Made by a program: the position numbers and the translations under genes
DNA from: Actinoalloteichus caeruleus DSM 43889
Lineage (GTDB): Bacteria > Actinomycetota > Actinomycetes > Mycobacteriales > Pseudonocardiaceae
Length of the DNA: 64,000 nucleotides
Assembly: GCF_000429185.2 (NCBI RefSeq)
Contig: NZ_AUBJ02000001.1
Coordinates: forward strand, 5,704,001-5,768,000
Direction of reading: 5' to 3'
The notes under the pieces: model-generated
Told to the model about the DNA's origin: nothing
Database searches by the model: none
The model's input: the letters and a program-made list of their open reading frames with translations, nothing else
In this document: piece after piece, positions 1 through 8,194 of the stretch
Numbering within the stretch: position 1 is the first letter of the stretch
Layout: each line of letters opens with the position of its first letter

Positions 1-29
1 CGGGCACGACGAGGGGCACGGTCGAGGTC

Positions 30-470
30 ATGGGACAGGTCAAGGCGGAGGTGAGCCGCGAGTTCGACAGGCCGGCCACCCAGGTCTTCGCGGCGATGGC
101 GGACTACGAGGACTCGCGCAGCAGGGTGCTCACCGAGAACTACACCGAGTACGAGGTGCTCAGCGGCGGCCGGGGCGAGGGGACCCGGGTCCGGTGGAAG
201 CTCCAGGCGACGAAGAGCAGGGTGCGGGACTGCGTCATGAACGTCTCCACCCCGCGTGAGACCCAGCTGGTGGAGTCGGACGAGAACTCCTCCCTGGTGA
301 CCACGTGGACGGTCGTCGACCTCGGTGACGACCGCAGCCGGGTGACCGGTGTGACGACCTGGGAGGGCGCCGGTGGCGTCAAGGGGTTCTTCGAGCGCAT
401 CTTCGCTCCCCTCGGCCTCCGGAAGATCCACCAGCGGCTGCTGGACAACGTCGCGGGCTCGTTGTCCTGA
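30..470 (+). CDS. SRPBCC (START-like) family protein
   Basis: A 146-residue protein with the SRPBCC fold pattern. It opens with a strand reading VKAEVSREFDRPATQVFAAM, where a family member folds into the first beta strand and helix, and ends with an amphipathic helix typical of the hydrophobic cavity lid. Such proteins bind lipophilic ligands or act as polyketide cyclase-like or stress proteins; the ligand here is unknown. The reading frame stays open to the window edge, so the true start could lie upstream; the ATG used has a short GAGG a few bases before it. No operon partner follows within 250 bases. Confidence 0.75.
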   Translation: MGQVKAEVSREFDRPATQVFAAMADYEDSRSRVLTENYTEYEVLSGGRGEGTRVRWKLQATKSRVRDCVMNVSTPRETQLVESDENSSLVTTWTVVDLGDDRSRVTGVTTWEGAGGVKGFFERIFAPLGLRKIHQRLLDNVAGSLS

Positions 471-697
471 ACCCGGCCCGGGCTGGCGGGGAGCGCGCCG
501 GCCCGAGCGCGGCAGGACCAGGCGGACGGTCGTGGCCGGGGAGCGAACCCCTGCGCTCGGCCGTCCGTGGGGGCGGCGGGAGATCCCGGGAGCCCGGCGC
601 GGTGGAGCGGCCGCGCTGACCGGCCCCCGCGCGTTCGCGGCGGGCCTCGGTCCCCACCGGAGCCCCCGAATCGGGCTCGAGCGGCCGCGCGGGCGGT

Positions 698-703
698 TAG
701 CGT
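698..703 (+). promoter_or_regulatory. candidate -10 box (TAGCGT) for the M48 peptidase gene
   Basis: TAGCGT fits the actinobacterial TANNNT -10 consensus and lies 35 bases before the ATG, leaving room for a short leader with the GAGGGGA ribosome site. No clear -35 is visible. Confidence 0.35.
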
Positions 704-738
704 GGGGGCACCGGACCACGGCTTGAGGGGACCCGACG

Positions 739-1851
739 ATGCCCACCGACGAGATCGACCACGGCGACCGCGCGCACCGCGTCCGTTTCCCCGGGATCAG
801 CCCGCGTGCCTACGAACATCCCGCTGACCGCGGCGCGCTGGCCACCCTGCGGGCGGTGCCCCCCTTCGCCGCCGTGCTGCGCGCGGTGAACGGTATGACC
901 GGGGAACGCAGCGAACGGCTGCTCTCGCTCGCCTCCCACATCAGGGTCTCCGAGTCGCAGTTCCCGGAACTCCAGGCGTTGCGGCTGGAGTGCGCGTCCA
1001 CTCTCGACCTCCCGGAGGTCCCGGAGGTCTTCGTCGCCCGCGACCCGAGGCCGAGCGCGGAGTGCGTGGGCATGGACCGGCCCTTCATCGTGCTCACCAC
1101 CGGGCTGGTGGAGGTGATGGACACCCGGGAGCTGCGCTTCGTCATCGGGCACGAGATGGGGCACGCGCTGTCCGGGCACGCGGTGTACCGGACGTTGATG
1201 AACCGGCTCCAGTCCATCATGGCCGGGATGGGCTGGATGCCCGTCGGTTACTGGGGGATCCGCGCGGTGCTCTTCGCGTTGGCCGACTGGTACCGCAGGT
1301 CGGAACTGTCCTGCGACCGGGCGGGTCTGCTCTGCGCGCAGGACGCGGGCGCCGCGCTGCGCGCTCACATGATCATGGCGGGTGCCACCGATCCGGACCG
1401 GATCGACACCGCCGAGTTCCTCCGGCAGGCCCGGGACTACGACGGGGTGGAGTCGTTGTGGGACAGCCTGTTGAAGCTGCGCCAGTTGGAGATGCGCACC
1501 CATCCGCTGGCCGTGGTCCGCGCGGCCGAGCTCCAGCGGTGGGCCGCTGGGGAGGAGTACCGGTCGATCCTGTCCGGGGACTACCCCCGCCGGGAGACCG
1601 ATGACCCGGCCGCGGACTGGCGGTCGGACATCAGGAAGGGCGCCCGCTCCTACACCGAGTCGCTGGCCCGGTCGGCCGATCCGCTCGCCCGGCTGGCCAA
1701 CGAGGTCGGCGGCGCGGTGAGCGGCGCGGCGAGCAGGTTCTGGGAGCGTTTCGGGGGATCCCCGGCGGGTGGGGGGCGTAGCGGGGACGAGCCGGCGGAC
1801 CCGTCGGCGGGGGCCGAGGGCACGCGGGGCCGGGGTTCCGAGACTTCCTGA
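739..1851 (+). CDS. M48 family zinc metallopeptidase
   Basis: A 370-residue peptidase with the zinc motif HEMGH at residues 138-142 and a likely third zinc ligand, Glu189, in the SELSCDRAG segment, which is the M48 (HtpX/Ste24-like) arrangement. A hydrophobic stretch around residues 160-182 could be a membrane segment or a buried helix. There is no signal peptide. The C-terminal 80 residues are Gly/Ser/Pro-rich and probably disordered. GAGGGGA stands 8 bases before the ATG. M48 enzymes usually handle membrane-protein quality control or remove short peptides; the substrate here is unknown. Confidence 0.88.
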   Translation: MPTDEIDHGDRAHRVRFPGISPRAYEHPADRGALATLRAVPPFAAVLRAVNGMTGERSERLLSLASHIRVSESQFPELQALRLECASTLDLPEVPEVFVARDPRPSAECVGMDRPFIVLTTGLVEVMDTRELRFVIGHEMGHALSGHAVYRTLMNRLQSIMAGMGWMPVGYWGIRAVLFALADWYRRSELSCDRAGLLCAQDAGAALRAHMIMAGATDPDRIDTAEFLRQARDYDGVESLWDSLLKLRQLEMRTHPLAVVRAAELQRWAAGEEYRSILSGDYPRRETDDPAADWRSDIRKGARSYTESLARSADPLARLANEVGGAVSGAASRFWERFGGSPAGGGRSGDEPADPSAGAEGTRGRGSETS

Positions 1852-2043
1852 CGGCCCGCCGACCGAGCACCCCGAACCCGGCCGGCAGAACGGCGGGGCG
1901 TTGGTGGTCACGGTCCGTGGGACGCGGCGCGGCTGATCCGGGCACGTGGATCACCTGCCCGGATGATCTCGGTGGTCCCCACTTGTCCGCCCCACCCCGC
2001 CGGGGTTGCCTGGACCCGGGAGCGGGGTCGGAAGGGGCAACCG

Positions 2044-2904
2044 ATGCGTGGGTACGGAGGAGGCCGACGAGGCCGCGCCAGGAGGGTCGCCGGGCTGGTC
2101 CTGGCCGGGATCGTGCTCTCCGGGGTCCTCGCGGCGGCGGCGCCGGTGCGGGTGGACCGGACGGCGTCCGAACCCCGGACGGCCGGTTCCCGGACCAACG
2201 TCGTGGGCGGTGAGCCCGTGCCGGTCGACGACTACCCCTGGGCCGTCCACCTGACCACCCGCAACGGCGTGGTGTTCTGCGCCGGGGCGCTCGTGGCGGC
2301 GGACCGGGTCGTCACCGCCGCCCACTGCCTGCTCGGCGCGAGCGCCGACCGGGTGCGGGTCGTGGTCGGTCGGACGGACAGCGGTGGCGCCGAGGGCCAG
2401 AGCCTGCCGGTCGACGGGCTGTGGGTGCACCCCGAGTTCACCACGGCGGTGCGGGGCGACGACGTCGGGCTGCTGCGACTGGCCACCCCCGTCGACCGGG
2501 CCACGATCGCGGTGGCCGGTCCGTCGGACACCGACCCGTACCGCCCCGGCACCGCCGCGGAGGTCGTGGGGTGGGGGGCGGAGGAGGAGGGCGGCCTGCC
2601 GGGCGGGCCGCTGCGCCGGGTCGTGGTGACGACGCTGTCGGCCGAGGACTGCGCGAGGAGCCATCCCGAGGTGGACGGCGACCGGATGGTCTGCGCGGAG
2701 GACGCGGCGGGCCGGGCCGGCTTCTGCCAGGGCGATTCGGGGGCCCCGCTGGTCGCCGAAGGCCTGCTGGTGGGCCTCGCCTCGTTCTCGGCAGGGTGCG
2801 CCTCCGAGGATCCCGGCGTGCACACCCGGCTGTCCCACCACCGCGACACCCTCGAGGGCGTGGACGACTGGAGCCGGGCGGTGGCGGGGACGCCCGGCGC
2901 CTGA
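2044..2904 (+). CDS. secreted S1 family serine protease, non-tryptic S1 pocket
   Basis: A 286-residue chymotrypsin-fold protease. The ATG chosen follows GGAAGGGGC and precedes a twin-arginine-like basic stretch and a hydrophobic signal (about residues 15-33). The catalytic triad is His94 (TAAHC), Asp140 (DDVGLL) and Ser232 (GDSGAPL). Two things are unusual. The mature N terminus VVGG follows Thr-Asn, not Arg/Lys. The residue that sets trypsin specificity (Asp189 in chymotrypsin numbering) is replaced by Gly in GFCQGDSG, so cleavage after Arg/Lys is not expected. A LysE-family gene lies convergent downstream and a second S1 protease follows it. Confidence 0.9.
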   Translation: MRGYGGGRRGRARRVAGLVLAGIVLSGVLAAAAPVRVDRTASEPRTAGSRTNVVGGEPVPVDDYPWAVHLTTRNGVVFCAGALVAADRVVTAAHCLLGASADRVRVVVGRTDSGGAEGQSLPVDGLWVHPEFTTAVRGDDVGLLRLATPVDRATIAVAGPSDTDPYRPGTAAEVVGWGAEEEGGLPGGPLRRVVVTTLSAEDCARSHPEVDGDRMVCAEDAAGRAGFCQGDSGAPLVAEGLLVGLASFSAGCASEDPGVHTRLSHHRDTLEGVDDWSRAVAGTPGA

Positions 2905-2923
2905 ACGGGGCGTCCCGGGCGGG

Positions 2924-3577
2924 TCAGCCCACGACCAGGCCGACCGAGAGGACCATGAAGACGCCGGCGCAGACGGCGTCGAGGCCGGCGGTGACCCGGG
3001 GTCGGCGCAACCGTTCGGAGAGCAGTCCCGCCGCCAGCACGATGCACAGTTCCAGGACCACCGCCACCGCCAGCAGCACGACGCCGAGGACCGCGAGCTG
3101 GAGGGTCGAGTTCTGCGCCGAGCCCATGAACTGGGGCAGGAGGGCGAGGGTGAACAGCAGCATCTTCGGGTTGGTCAGGTTGGTCAACAGCCCGCGGAGG
3201 TAGGGGCGGCTGGTCTGGGTCGCCGGTGGGGGAGTGCCCTCCGGCGTCCGGTCACCCTCGGCACCGGGCGGGTTCGTCCGTCGGCGGACCAGCCCGAGGA
3301 GGATCGACACCGCCAGGTAGGCGAGGTAGCCGGCACCCAGCCACCGGAGGGCGGTCAGCGCCGTGTCGTTGCGCGCCACCAGCAGCCCGACCCCCGACAC
3401 CACCAGCACGATGTGCAGCGTGACGGCCGTGTGGATGCCCGCGAGGGTCGCCAGCCCCGCCCGGGTCCCGGCCAGCACCGAGGTTCGCAGCAGGAGGAAG
3501 ACGTCCACGCCCGGTGTGAGGACGAAGACGGCGGTGGCGAGCAGGAACGCCGGCAGTACCGAGGCATCCCACGACAT
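2924..3577 (-). CDS. LysE/RhtB family amino-acid exporter
   Basis: A 217-residue integral membrane protein with about six hydrophobic helices. It has the family signature near the N terminus (FVLTPGVDVFLLLRTS) and the conserved NLTNPKMLLF segment in the middle. Start ATG at 3577 is preceded by AGGAG at good spacing; an upstream in-frame start lacks this. The family exports basic or neutral amino acids or their derivatives; the substrate cannot be told. It sits between two secreted S1 proteases and shares a divergent AT-richer intergenic region with the second. Confidence 0.87.
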   Translation of the reverse strand: MSWDASVLPAFLLATAVFVLTPGVDVFLLLRTSVLAGTRAGLATLAGIHTAVTLHIVLVVSGVGLLVARNDTALTALRWLGAGYLAYLAVSILLGLVRRRTNPPGAEGDRTPEGTPPPATQTSRPYLRGLLTNLTNPKMLLFTLALLPQFMGSAQNSTLQLAVLGVVLLAVAVVLELCIVLAAGLLSERLRRPRVTAGLDAVCAGVFMVLSVGLVVG

Positions 3578-3621
3578 TGAACAGCTCCTCATGAAATGAT
3601 CTGGTGATCGAGCGCACATCT

Positions 3622-3638
3622 ACAGGAAGAATTCCTGT
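3622..3638. promoter_or_regulatory. perfect inverted repeat, candidate operator between lysE-type gene and protease
   Basis: ACAGGAA-GAA-TTCCTGT, two perfect 7-base arms with a 3-base spacer, lies in the divergent 183-base gap between the LysE-family gene and the second S1 protease. The gap is clearly lower in GC than the surrounding sequence. The size fits a dimeric repressor site. The regulator is not in the window. Confidence 0.4.
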
Positions 3639-3760
3639 GCTTCTGCAGGCTAACACGACAATATTTCTCGCTCGTGGGGTGTGGTTGTGCGGACCACATG
3701 CGGAGAGCGCCCGGTTCGCTACGCTGAGTTCCCTACTGGTGTCCGACGAAAGGAGCAGCA

Positions 3761-4615
3761 GTGCTGCGCTCTTCAGTCCAGTCGCGCCGCGGGAGGTCGT
3801 GGCTGCGGGGCCTCACCTCGTCCCTCGTGCTCGCCCTGGTCGCCGCTCCGGGACTGGCCGCCCCCGCGGCGGCCGCGCTCGACGAACCGGACGCCCCACC
3901 CGCCCAGGCCCGCATCGTCGGCGGGACGAACGCCACCACCGAGCAGTACCCGTGGGCCGTCACACTCCTCAACGACGCCGGCAAGCAGTTCTGCGGTGGA
4001 GCGCTCGTCGCCGAGGACAAGGTCGTGACCGCCGCGCACTGCGTCGCCGAGACCCGGTCGGGAAAGGTGACCACCCGCAGCCCGGCCAGCCTGCGCGTCG
4101 TGGCCGGGCGCACCGACCTGCGCACCGGAGGCGGTCACGACGTGGCCGTCAGCCGGGTGTGGATACACCCCGAGTACGTCTCCTTCACCCAGGGTGAGGA
4201 CATCGGCGTCCTCACCCTGAGCGAGCCCCTGCCCTACCGGACGCTGCCCGTGGTCGAACGGGACGGGCAGTCCCACTACCGGGCCGGAACCGAGGCCACG
4301 GTCATGGGGTGGGGCCGCACCAGCGAGAACGGCGCGAGTTCGAGCGTCCTGCGGGAGGTGGTCGTCCCCCTGGTCACCGACGCGGACTGCGCCAGCGCCT
4401 ACACCCAGTTCACCGCCCCGCAGATGGTGTGCGCCGGCTACCCCGAGGGCGGCCGGGACGCGTGCGCGGGAGACTCCGGGGGCCCGCTGGTCGTCGGCGG
4501 CCGCCTGGTCGGGCTGGTGTCCTTCGGGGACGGGTGCGCGCGTGCCGGCAAACCCGGCGTGTACACGCGGGTGCTGACCTACCGCGACGAACTGCTCGCG
4601 CAGCTCGGCCGCTGA
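3761..4615 (+). CDS. secreted trypsin-like S1 serine protease
   Basis: A 284-residue pre-pro-protease. The GTG start follows AAAGGAG. A signal peptide covers about residues 12-38. A short propeptide ends at Arg51, giving the classic mature N terminus IVGG. The triad is His93 (TAAHC), Asp147 (EDIGVL) and Ser239 (GDSGGPL). Asp233 at the base of the S1 pocket predicts cleavage after Arg/Lys, and Arg51-Ile52 is itself a tryptic site, so autoactivation is likely. It is clearly homologous to the protease at 2044-2904 but differs in pocket and activation site. Confidence 0.93.
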   Translation: MLRSSVQSRRGRSWLRGLTSSLVLALVAAPGLAAPAAAALDEPDAPPAQARIVGGTNATTEQYPWAVTLLNDAGKQFCGGALVAEDKVVTAAHCVAETRSGKVTTRSPASLRVVAGRTDLRTGGGHDVAVSRVWIHPEYVSFTQGEDIGVLTLSEPLPYRTLPVVERDGQSHYRAGTEATVMGWGRTSENGASSSVLREVVVPLVTDADCASAYTQFTAPQMVCAGYPEGGRDACAGDSGGPLVVGGRLVGLVSFGDGCARAGKPGVYTRVLTYRDELLAQLGR

Positions 4616-4637
4616 CCGGCTGTGCTATGCAGGGCAC

Positions 4638-5132
4638 ATGCCCAGCACGACCGACCACCGGCCCGAGCGCGTCCAGCACGTCGCACGCGGTGACCAGCTG
4701 ACCCCGAACCAGCTCTACCAGCTCCTCCAGCTCCGGGTGCGGGTGTTCGTCGTCGAACAGGAGTGCCCGTACCCGGAACTGGACGGCCGCGACCTCGCCC
4801 CCACCACCCGCCACCTGTGGAGCACCGAACCGGGCGACGACACCCCGCTGGCCTGCCTCCGCCTGCTGGAGGAGGCGGACGGATCGGTGCGCGTCGGCCG
4901 GGTCTGCACCGCGCTATCGGCCCGAGGCACCGGGCAGGGCCGCCGGCTGATGACCGCCGCGCTGGCGGAGGTCGGGGACCGCGACACCGTCCTGGACGCC
5001 CAGACACGGGCGAAGGGCTTCTACGCCGCGTTCGGCTACGCGCAGTGCGGTCCGGAGTACCTGGAGGACGGCATCCCGCACGTCCCGATGCGCCGACCCG
5101 CCGCGTCCACCCGGACCGGCGTCCCCGGCTAG
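4638..5132 (+). CDS. elaA: ElaA-like GNAT N-acetyltransferase
   Basis: A 164-residue GNAT protein. The N-terminal block LRVRVFVVEQECPYPELDG is the ElaA hallmark, followed by the acetyl-CoA binding segment with RGTGQGRRLM and a C-terminal YAAFGYAQCGPEYLEDG segment. ElaA proteins are acyltransferases of poorly defined substrate. It starts 22 bases after the upstream protease stop and could be cotranscribed, or transcribed from its own promoter (TATGCA lies just before the start). It converges on bioF with a 32-base gap. Confidence 0.85.
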   Translation: MPSTTDHRPERVQHVARGDQLTPNQLYQLLQLRVRVFVVEQECPYPELDGRDLAPTTRHLWSTEPGDDTPLACLRLLEEADGSVRVGRVCTALSARGTGQGRRLMTAALAEVGDRDTVLDAQTRAKGFYAAFGYAQCGPEYLEDGIPHVPMRRPAASTRTGVPG

Positions 5133-5164
5133 GGCGACCGCGAACGGACCCCGCCGCGTCCCGC

Positions 5165-6325
5165 TCACCCCTCGGGCACGTCGAGGGCCGCCGCGCGCAC
5201 GGCGGCGACGGCGCGGCGGACGTCTTCCGGAGTGAGGTCGGCACGCGCCCCCAACCGGAGTCGGGATCCGCCGTCGGGCGCCGACGGGGGCCGGAAGCAC
5301 CCCACGGCCACGCCCGCCTCCCGGCACCGCTCCGCCCAGGCCGCGGCGGCCCTCGGGCCGGGGGCGCGGACCGACACCACGGCCCCCGCCGGCGTGCTGG
5401 CCGGCAGTCCCGCCGCCACGAGCCCCCGGGACAGCTCCGCCGACCGAAGCCGCACCCGTGCCGCCAGGCCCGGCTCGGCCCGGAGCACCCGCAACGCCGC
5501 CAGCGCCGCCGCGGCCGAGGCCGGGGCGAGCGCCGTGTCGAACAGGAAGGGCCGCGCCGTCTCGACCAGGTGGCGCACCACGGTCCGCGAGCCCAGCACC
5601 ACTCCCCCCTGCCCACCGAGCGCCTTCGACAGGGTCGCCGTCACCACCACGTCCGGCCGGCCCGCCAGCCCCGCCGCCGCCACGGCCCCCTGGCCCCCCG
5701 GGCCCACCACACCGAGGCCGTGCGCGTCGTCCACCAGCAGCGCGGCCCCGAACCGAGAACAGGAGGCGGCCAGCGCCCCCAGGTCGGTGAGGTCCCCGTC
5801 CACCGAGAACACCGAGTCGGTGACGACCAGCGCCCGGCGTGACGGATTCGTCGCCAACGCCTCCTCCGCCGCGGCGACGTCGGCGTGCGCGAACGGAACG
5901 GTGCTGCCCCGCGCGAGCCGGGCGCCGTCCACCAGGGACGCGTGGTTGTACGCGTCGACCACGACCCTCGTGTTCGGCGTGGCCAGCGCGGTCAGCGCCG
6001 CCAGGTTGGCCAGGTAGCCTGAGGAGAGGACGACGGCGGCCTCCGCGCCGCAGAAGTCGGCGATCTCCTCCTCCAGGGCCGCGTGCGCCGTCGTGCTCCC
6101 GGTGACCAGGCGCGAACCGGTCGACCCGGCGCCCCAGCGGCGCAGCGCCGCCTCGGCCGCCTCGATGACAGCGGGGTGGCGGGACAGCCCGAGGTAGTCG
6201 TTGCCCGCGAGGTCCAGCACCGCCTCCGCGCCGTCCCGAGCCCGGAGCAGCCGCCGGAGCCCGGCCCGTTCCCGCGCGGCGGCCTTCGTCGCGAGCCAGC
6301 CGAAGACGTTCCCGACCTCGATCAT
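5165..6325 (-). CDS. bioF: 8-amino-7-oxononanoate synthase (BioF)
   Basis: A 386-residue PLP enzyme of the alpha-oxoamine synthase family. It has DLAGNDYLGL (about 38-47), GSTGSRL (67-73), DDAHGLG with the cofactor Asp200 and His202, and the PLP lysine in TLSKALGG (Lys234). It would join pimeloyl thioester and L-alanine in biotin synthesis. The ATG at 6325 gives the normal family length; an in-frame start 66 bases upstream would only add an unconserved Gly/Arg-rich stretch. No bioA, bioB or bioD is adjacent. A related acyl-CoA:amino-acid synthase role cannot be excluded. A P450 gene is transcribed divergently. Confidence 0.87.
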   Translation of the reverse strand: MIEVGNVFGWLATKAAARERAGLRRLLRARDGAEAVLDLAGNDYLGLSRHPAVIEAAEAALRRWGAGSTGSRLVTGSTTAHAALEEEIADFCGAEAAVVLSSGYLANLAALTALATPNTRVVVDAYNHASLVDGARLARGSTVPFAHADVAAAEEALATNPSRRALVVTDSVFSVDGDLTDLGALAASCSRFGAALLVDDAHGLGVVGPGGQGAVAAAGLAGRPDVVVTATLSKALGGQGGVVLGSRTVVRHLVETARPFLFDTALAPASAAAALAALRVLRAEPGLAARVRLRSAELSRGLVAAGLPASTPAGAVVSVRAPGPRAAAAWAERCREAGVAVGCFRPPSAPDGGSRLRLGARADLTPEDVRRAVAAVRAAALDVPEG

Positions 6326-6464
6326 GCCGGCAGTCTCCCAGCCAGGGTCCTCCCGGCCCGCCCCGTCCCGCCCGGCGCCGTCCCCCACCACCCGCGTGGC
6401 GGAACCCCGACCCGGGCCGCGCCCAGCCGCCGAGGCGTCGGCGGGAGCACCCCCGGCAGCGCGC

Positions 6465-6470
6465 TACGGT
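6465..6470 (+). promoter_or_regulatory. -10 box of a probable leaderless promoter for the P450 gene
   Basis: TACGGT is followed by exactly 7 bases and then GTG at 6478, so transcription should begin at or next to the start codon. This decides the start over the GTG at 6469, which overlaps the box. Confidence 0.5.
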
Positions 6471-6477
6471 GCTCGTC

Positions 6478-7827
6478 GTGGCCGTGCGCAGCGACACCGA
6501 ACCCCACGAGCCCCCCGGCCCGCCCCCGGTCGGCTGCCCCCTCGCCGACTACGACCCGTTCTCGCCAGCCTTCGTCGCCGACCCCCATCCCACGCTGCGC
6601 GCGCTGCGCCGGCAGCCCGTGGCCTACCACCCGCCCACCGGGTGTTGGGTGGTGAGCCGGCACCGCGACGTGCGCACCGTGCTCACCGACGCCGACACCT
6701 TCGCGCCGGACAACGCGCTGCACGCGATCACACCGCTGTCGGTGCCCGCGCTCCGGGTGCTCGCGGAGCACGGCTTCTCCCTGCCACCCACCCTCGCCAA
6801 CAACGGCACGGCCACCCACCCGGGCCTGCGGCGGCTCGTCGCCGCCCACTTCACCAGCGAACGGGTGCGGGCGGTCACGCCGCTGGCCCGGTCGCTGGTG
6901 CGGGACGGGCTGCGGGAGGCCGCCGCCGACCTCGCCGGCACCGGGACCACCGACCTGGCAGAGCGGGTCGCGGCCCACCCACCAGCACGGGTGCTGCTGT
7001 CCCTCCTGGGAATGCGGGACGTCGACCCGCGGCTCCTGAAGACGTGGAGCCAGGCCTCCCTCGAACTGTTCTGGGGGAACCCCGGGCCGGACCGGCAGCG
7101 TGACCTGGCCGAGGAGGCCGGCGGGTTCCACCGGTGGTTGAGCCGGCTGGTCAGCGGGACGGCCGCGTCACCGGGGGAGGGGGGCCTGCTCGGCGACCTC
7201 GTCCGGCACCACCTGCCCGACGGACGGCCGCTCGGCGTGGAGGCGGCGGTCGGGGTCTGCTACTTCCTGCTCATCGCCGGCCAGGAGACGACCAGCCAGC
7301 TCGTCAACGCGGCCCTGCACCGGGTGCTCGGAAACTCGGAGCTGTGGCGACGACTGGCCACCGGGGAGCCAGGACTCGCGGCCCACTGCGTGGAGGAGGT
7401 GCTGCGCCTGGACACCCCGGTGCTCACCTGGCGGCGGGTCACCACCCGTCCCACCGTCCTGTCCGGAGTGGAGCTGCCCGCCGGCGCCGCCGTCCTGGCG
7501 CAGCTGCTGGGCGCGGGCTCCGACCCGGACCTCGTCGCCGAACCGGACCGCTTCCGACCCGGTCGCCCGAACGCGCGCCGGCACCTCGCCTTCGGCCTGG
7601 GCCGTCACGTCTGCCTGGGCGCCGGCCTGGCCCGCGTCGAGGCCGAGGTCGCGTTGGACGAGACAGCCCGCGCCTTCCCTCGGCTCGTCCGGATGGAGGG
7701 ACGGCCGCCGATGCTGGGGCTGCTCTCCTTCCGCGCCCCCGCCCGCGTCCTGGTCGGACTCCCCCGTGGGGGCCGGGACGGCGCCGGCGGCCGTCCACCC
7801 GGCACCGGCGACGGATCGTTGTACTAA
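6478..7827 (+). CDS. cytochrome P450
   Basis: A 449-residue soluble bacterial P450. Motifs in order: oxygen-binding I helix AGQETT (about 267-272), K-helix EEVLR (Glu307, Arg310), and heme loop FGLGRHVCLG with the iron ligand Cys379. The usual Asp-Pro-Pro-His segment of the C helix is altered to NNGTATHPGLRRLV. The gene is divergent from bioF. In Bacillus the P450 BioI supplies pimelate for biotin, so a link with BioF is conceivable, but nothing in the sequence proves the substrate. The last 20 residues are Gly-rich and dispensable-looking. Confidence 0.9.
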   Translation: MAVRSDTEPHEPPGPPPVGCPLADYDPFSPAFVADPHPTLRALRRQPVAYHPPTGCWVVSRHRDVRTVLTDADTFAPDNALHAITPLSVPALRVLAEHGFSLPPTLANNGTATHPGLRRLVAAHFTSERVRAVTPLARSLVRDGLREAAADLAGTGTTDLAERVAAHPPARVLLSLLGMRDVDPRLLKTWSQASLELFWGNPGPDRQRDLAEEAGGFHRWLSRLVSGTAASPGEGGLLGDLVRHHLPDGRPLGVEAAVGVCYFLLIAGQETTSQLVNAALHRVLGNSELWRRLATGEPGLAAHCVEEVLRLDTPVLTWRRVTTRPTVLSGVELPAGAAVLAQLLGAGSDPDLVAEPDRFRPGRPNARRHLAFGLGRHVCLGAGLARVEAEVALDETARAFPRLVRMEGRPPMLGLLSFRAPARVLVGLPRGGRDGAGGRPPGTGDGSLY

Positions 7828-8194
7828 GATCATCACCGTCCGGCCACCGGCGCATCCGGCACGCACGGTGCCTCTCGACCGGGCCAGGGTCCGGCCCGCC
7901 GGCGAGACCGGCCCCACCCCACGAAGGGCCGGCCGCCCCACCAGTCGTCGAGGTCACCGGTCGTGGGTGGCGGAGCGACCACCTCCGAGTGGAGCCGCGC
8001 ACGCCGCCCCGTCGACGCCCACCCGAGCGGCGACCGCTGCACACCCGAACGTGTGCGGGGAGTACGGTCGTCGACGACGGACCGTGATCCACTCCCGAGG
8101 ATCGCCCGGACAGCCCGGACCGACATCGGTGTCCATCGACCACCCGCCACGCCCGACGCCCGCCCGCGGGGTCCGGCGGCAGAGGGGAGCAACA
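7828..8194. other. intergenic region before cobM
   Basis: No convincing gene. It holds a perfect 12-base palindrome, GTCGTCGACGAC at 8067-8078. I looked for a cobalamin riboswitch and found no match to its conserved core. Confidence 0.5.

Noticed and set aside
7828-8194. Possible cobalamin riboswitch before cobM
   Set aside because: The conserved core and the GCCACTG-type box are not found.
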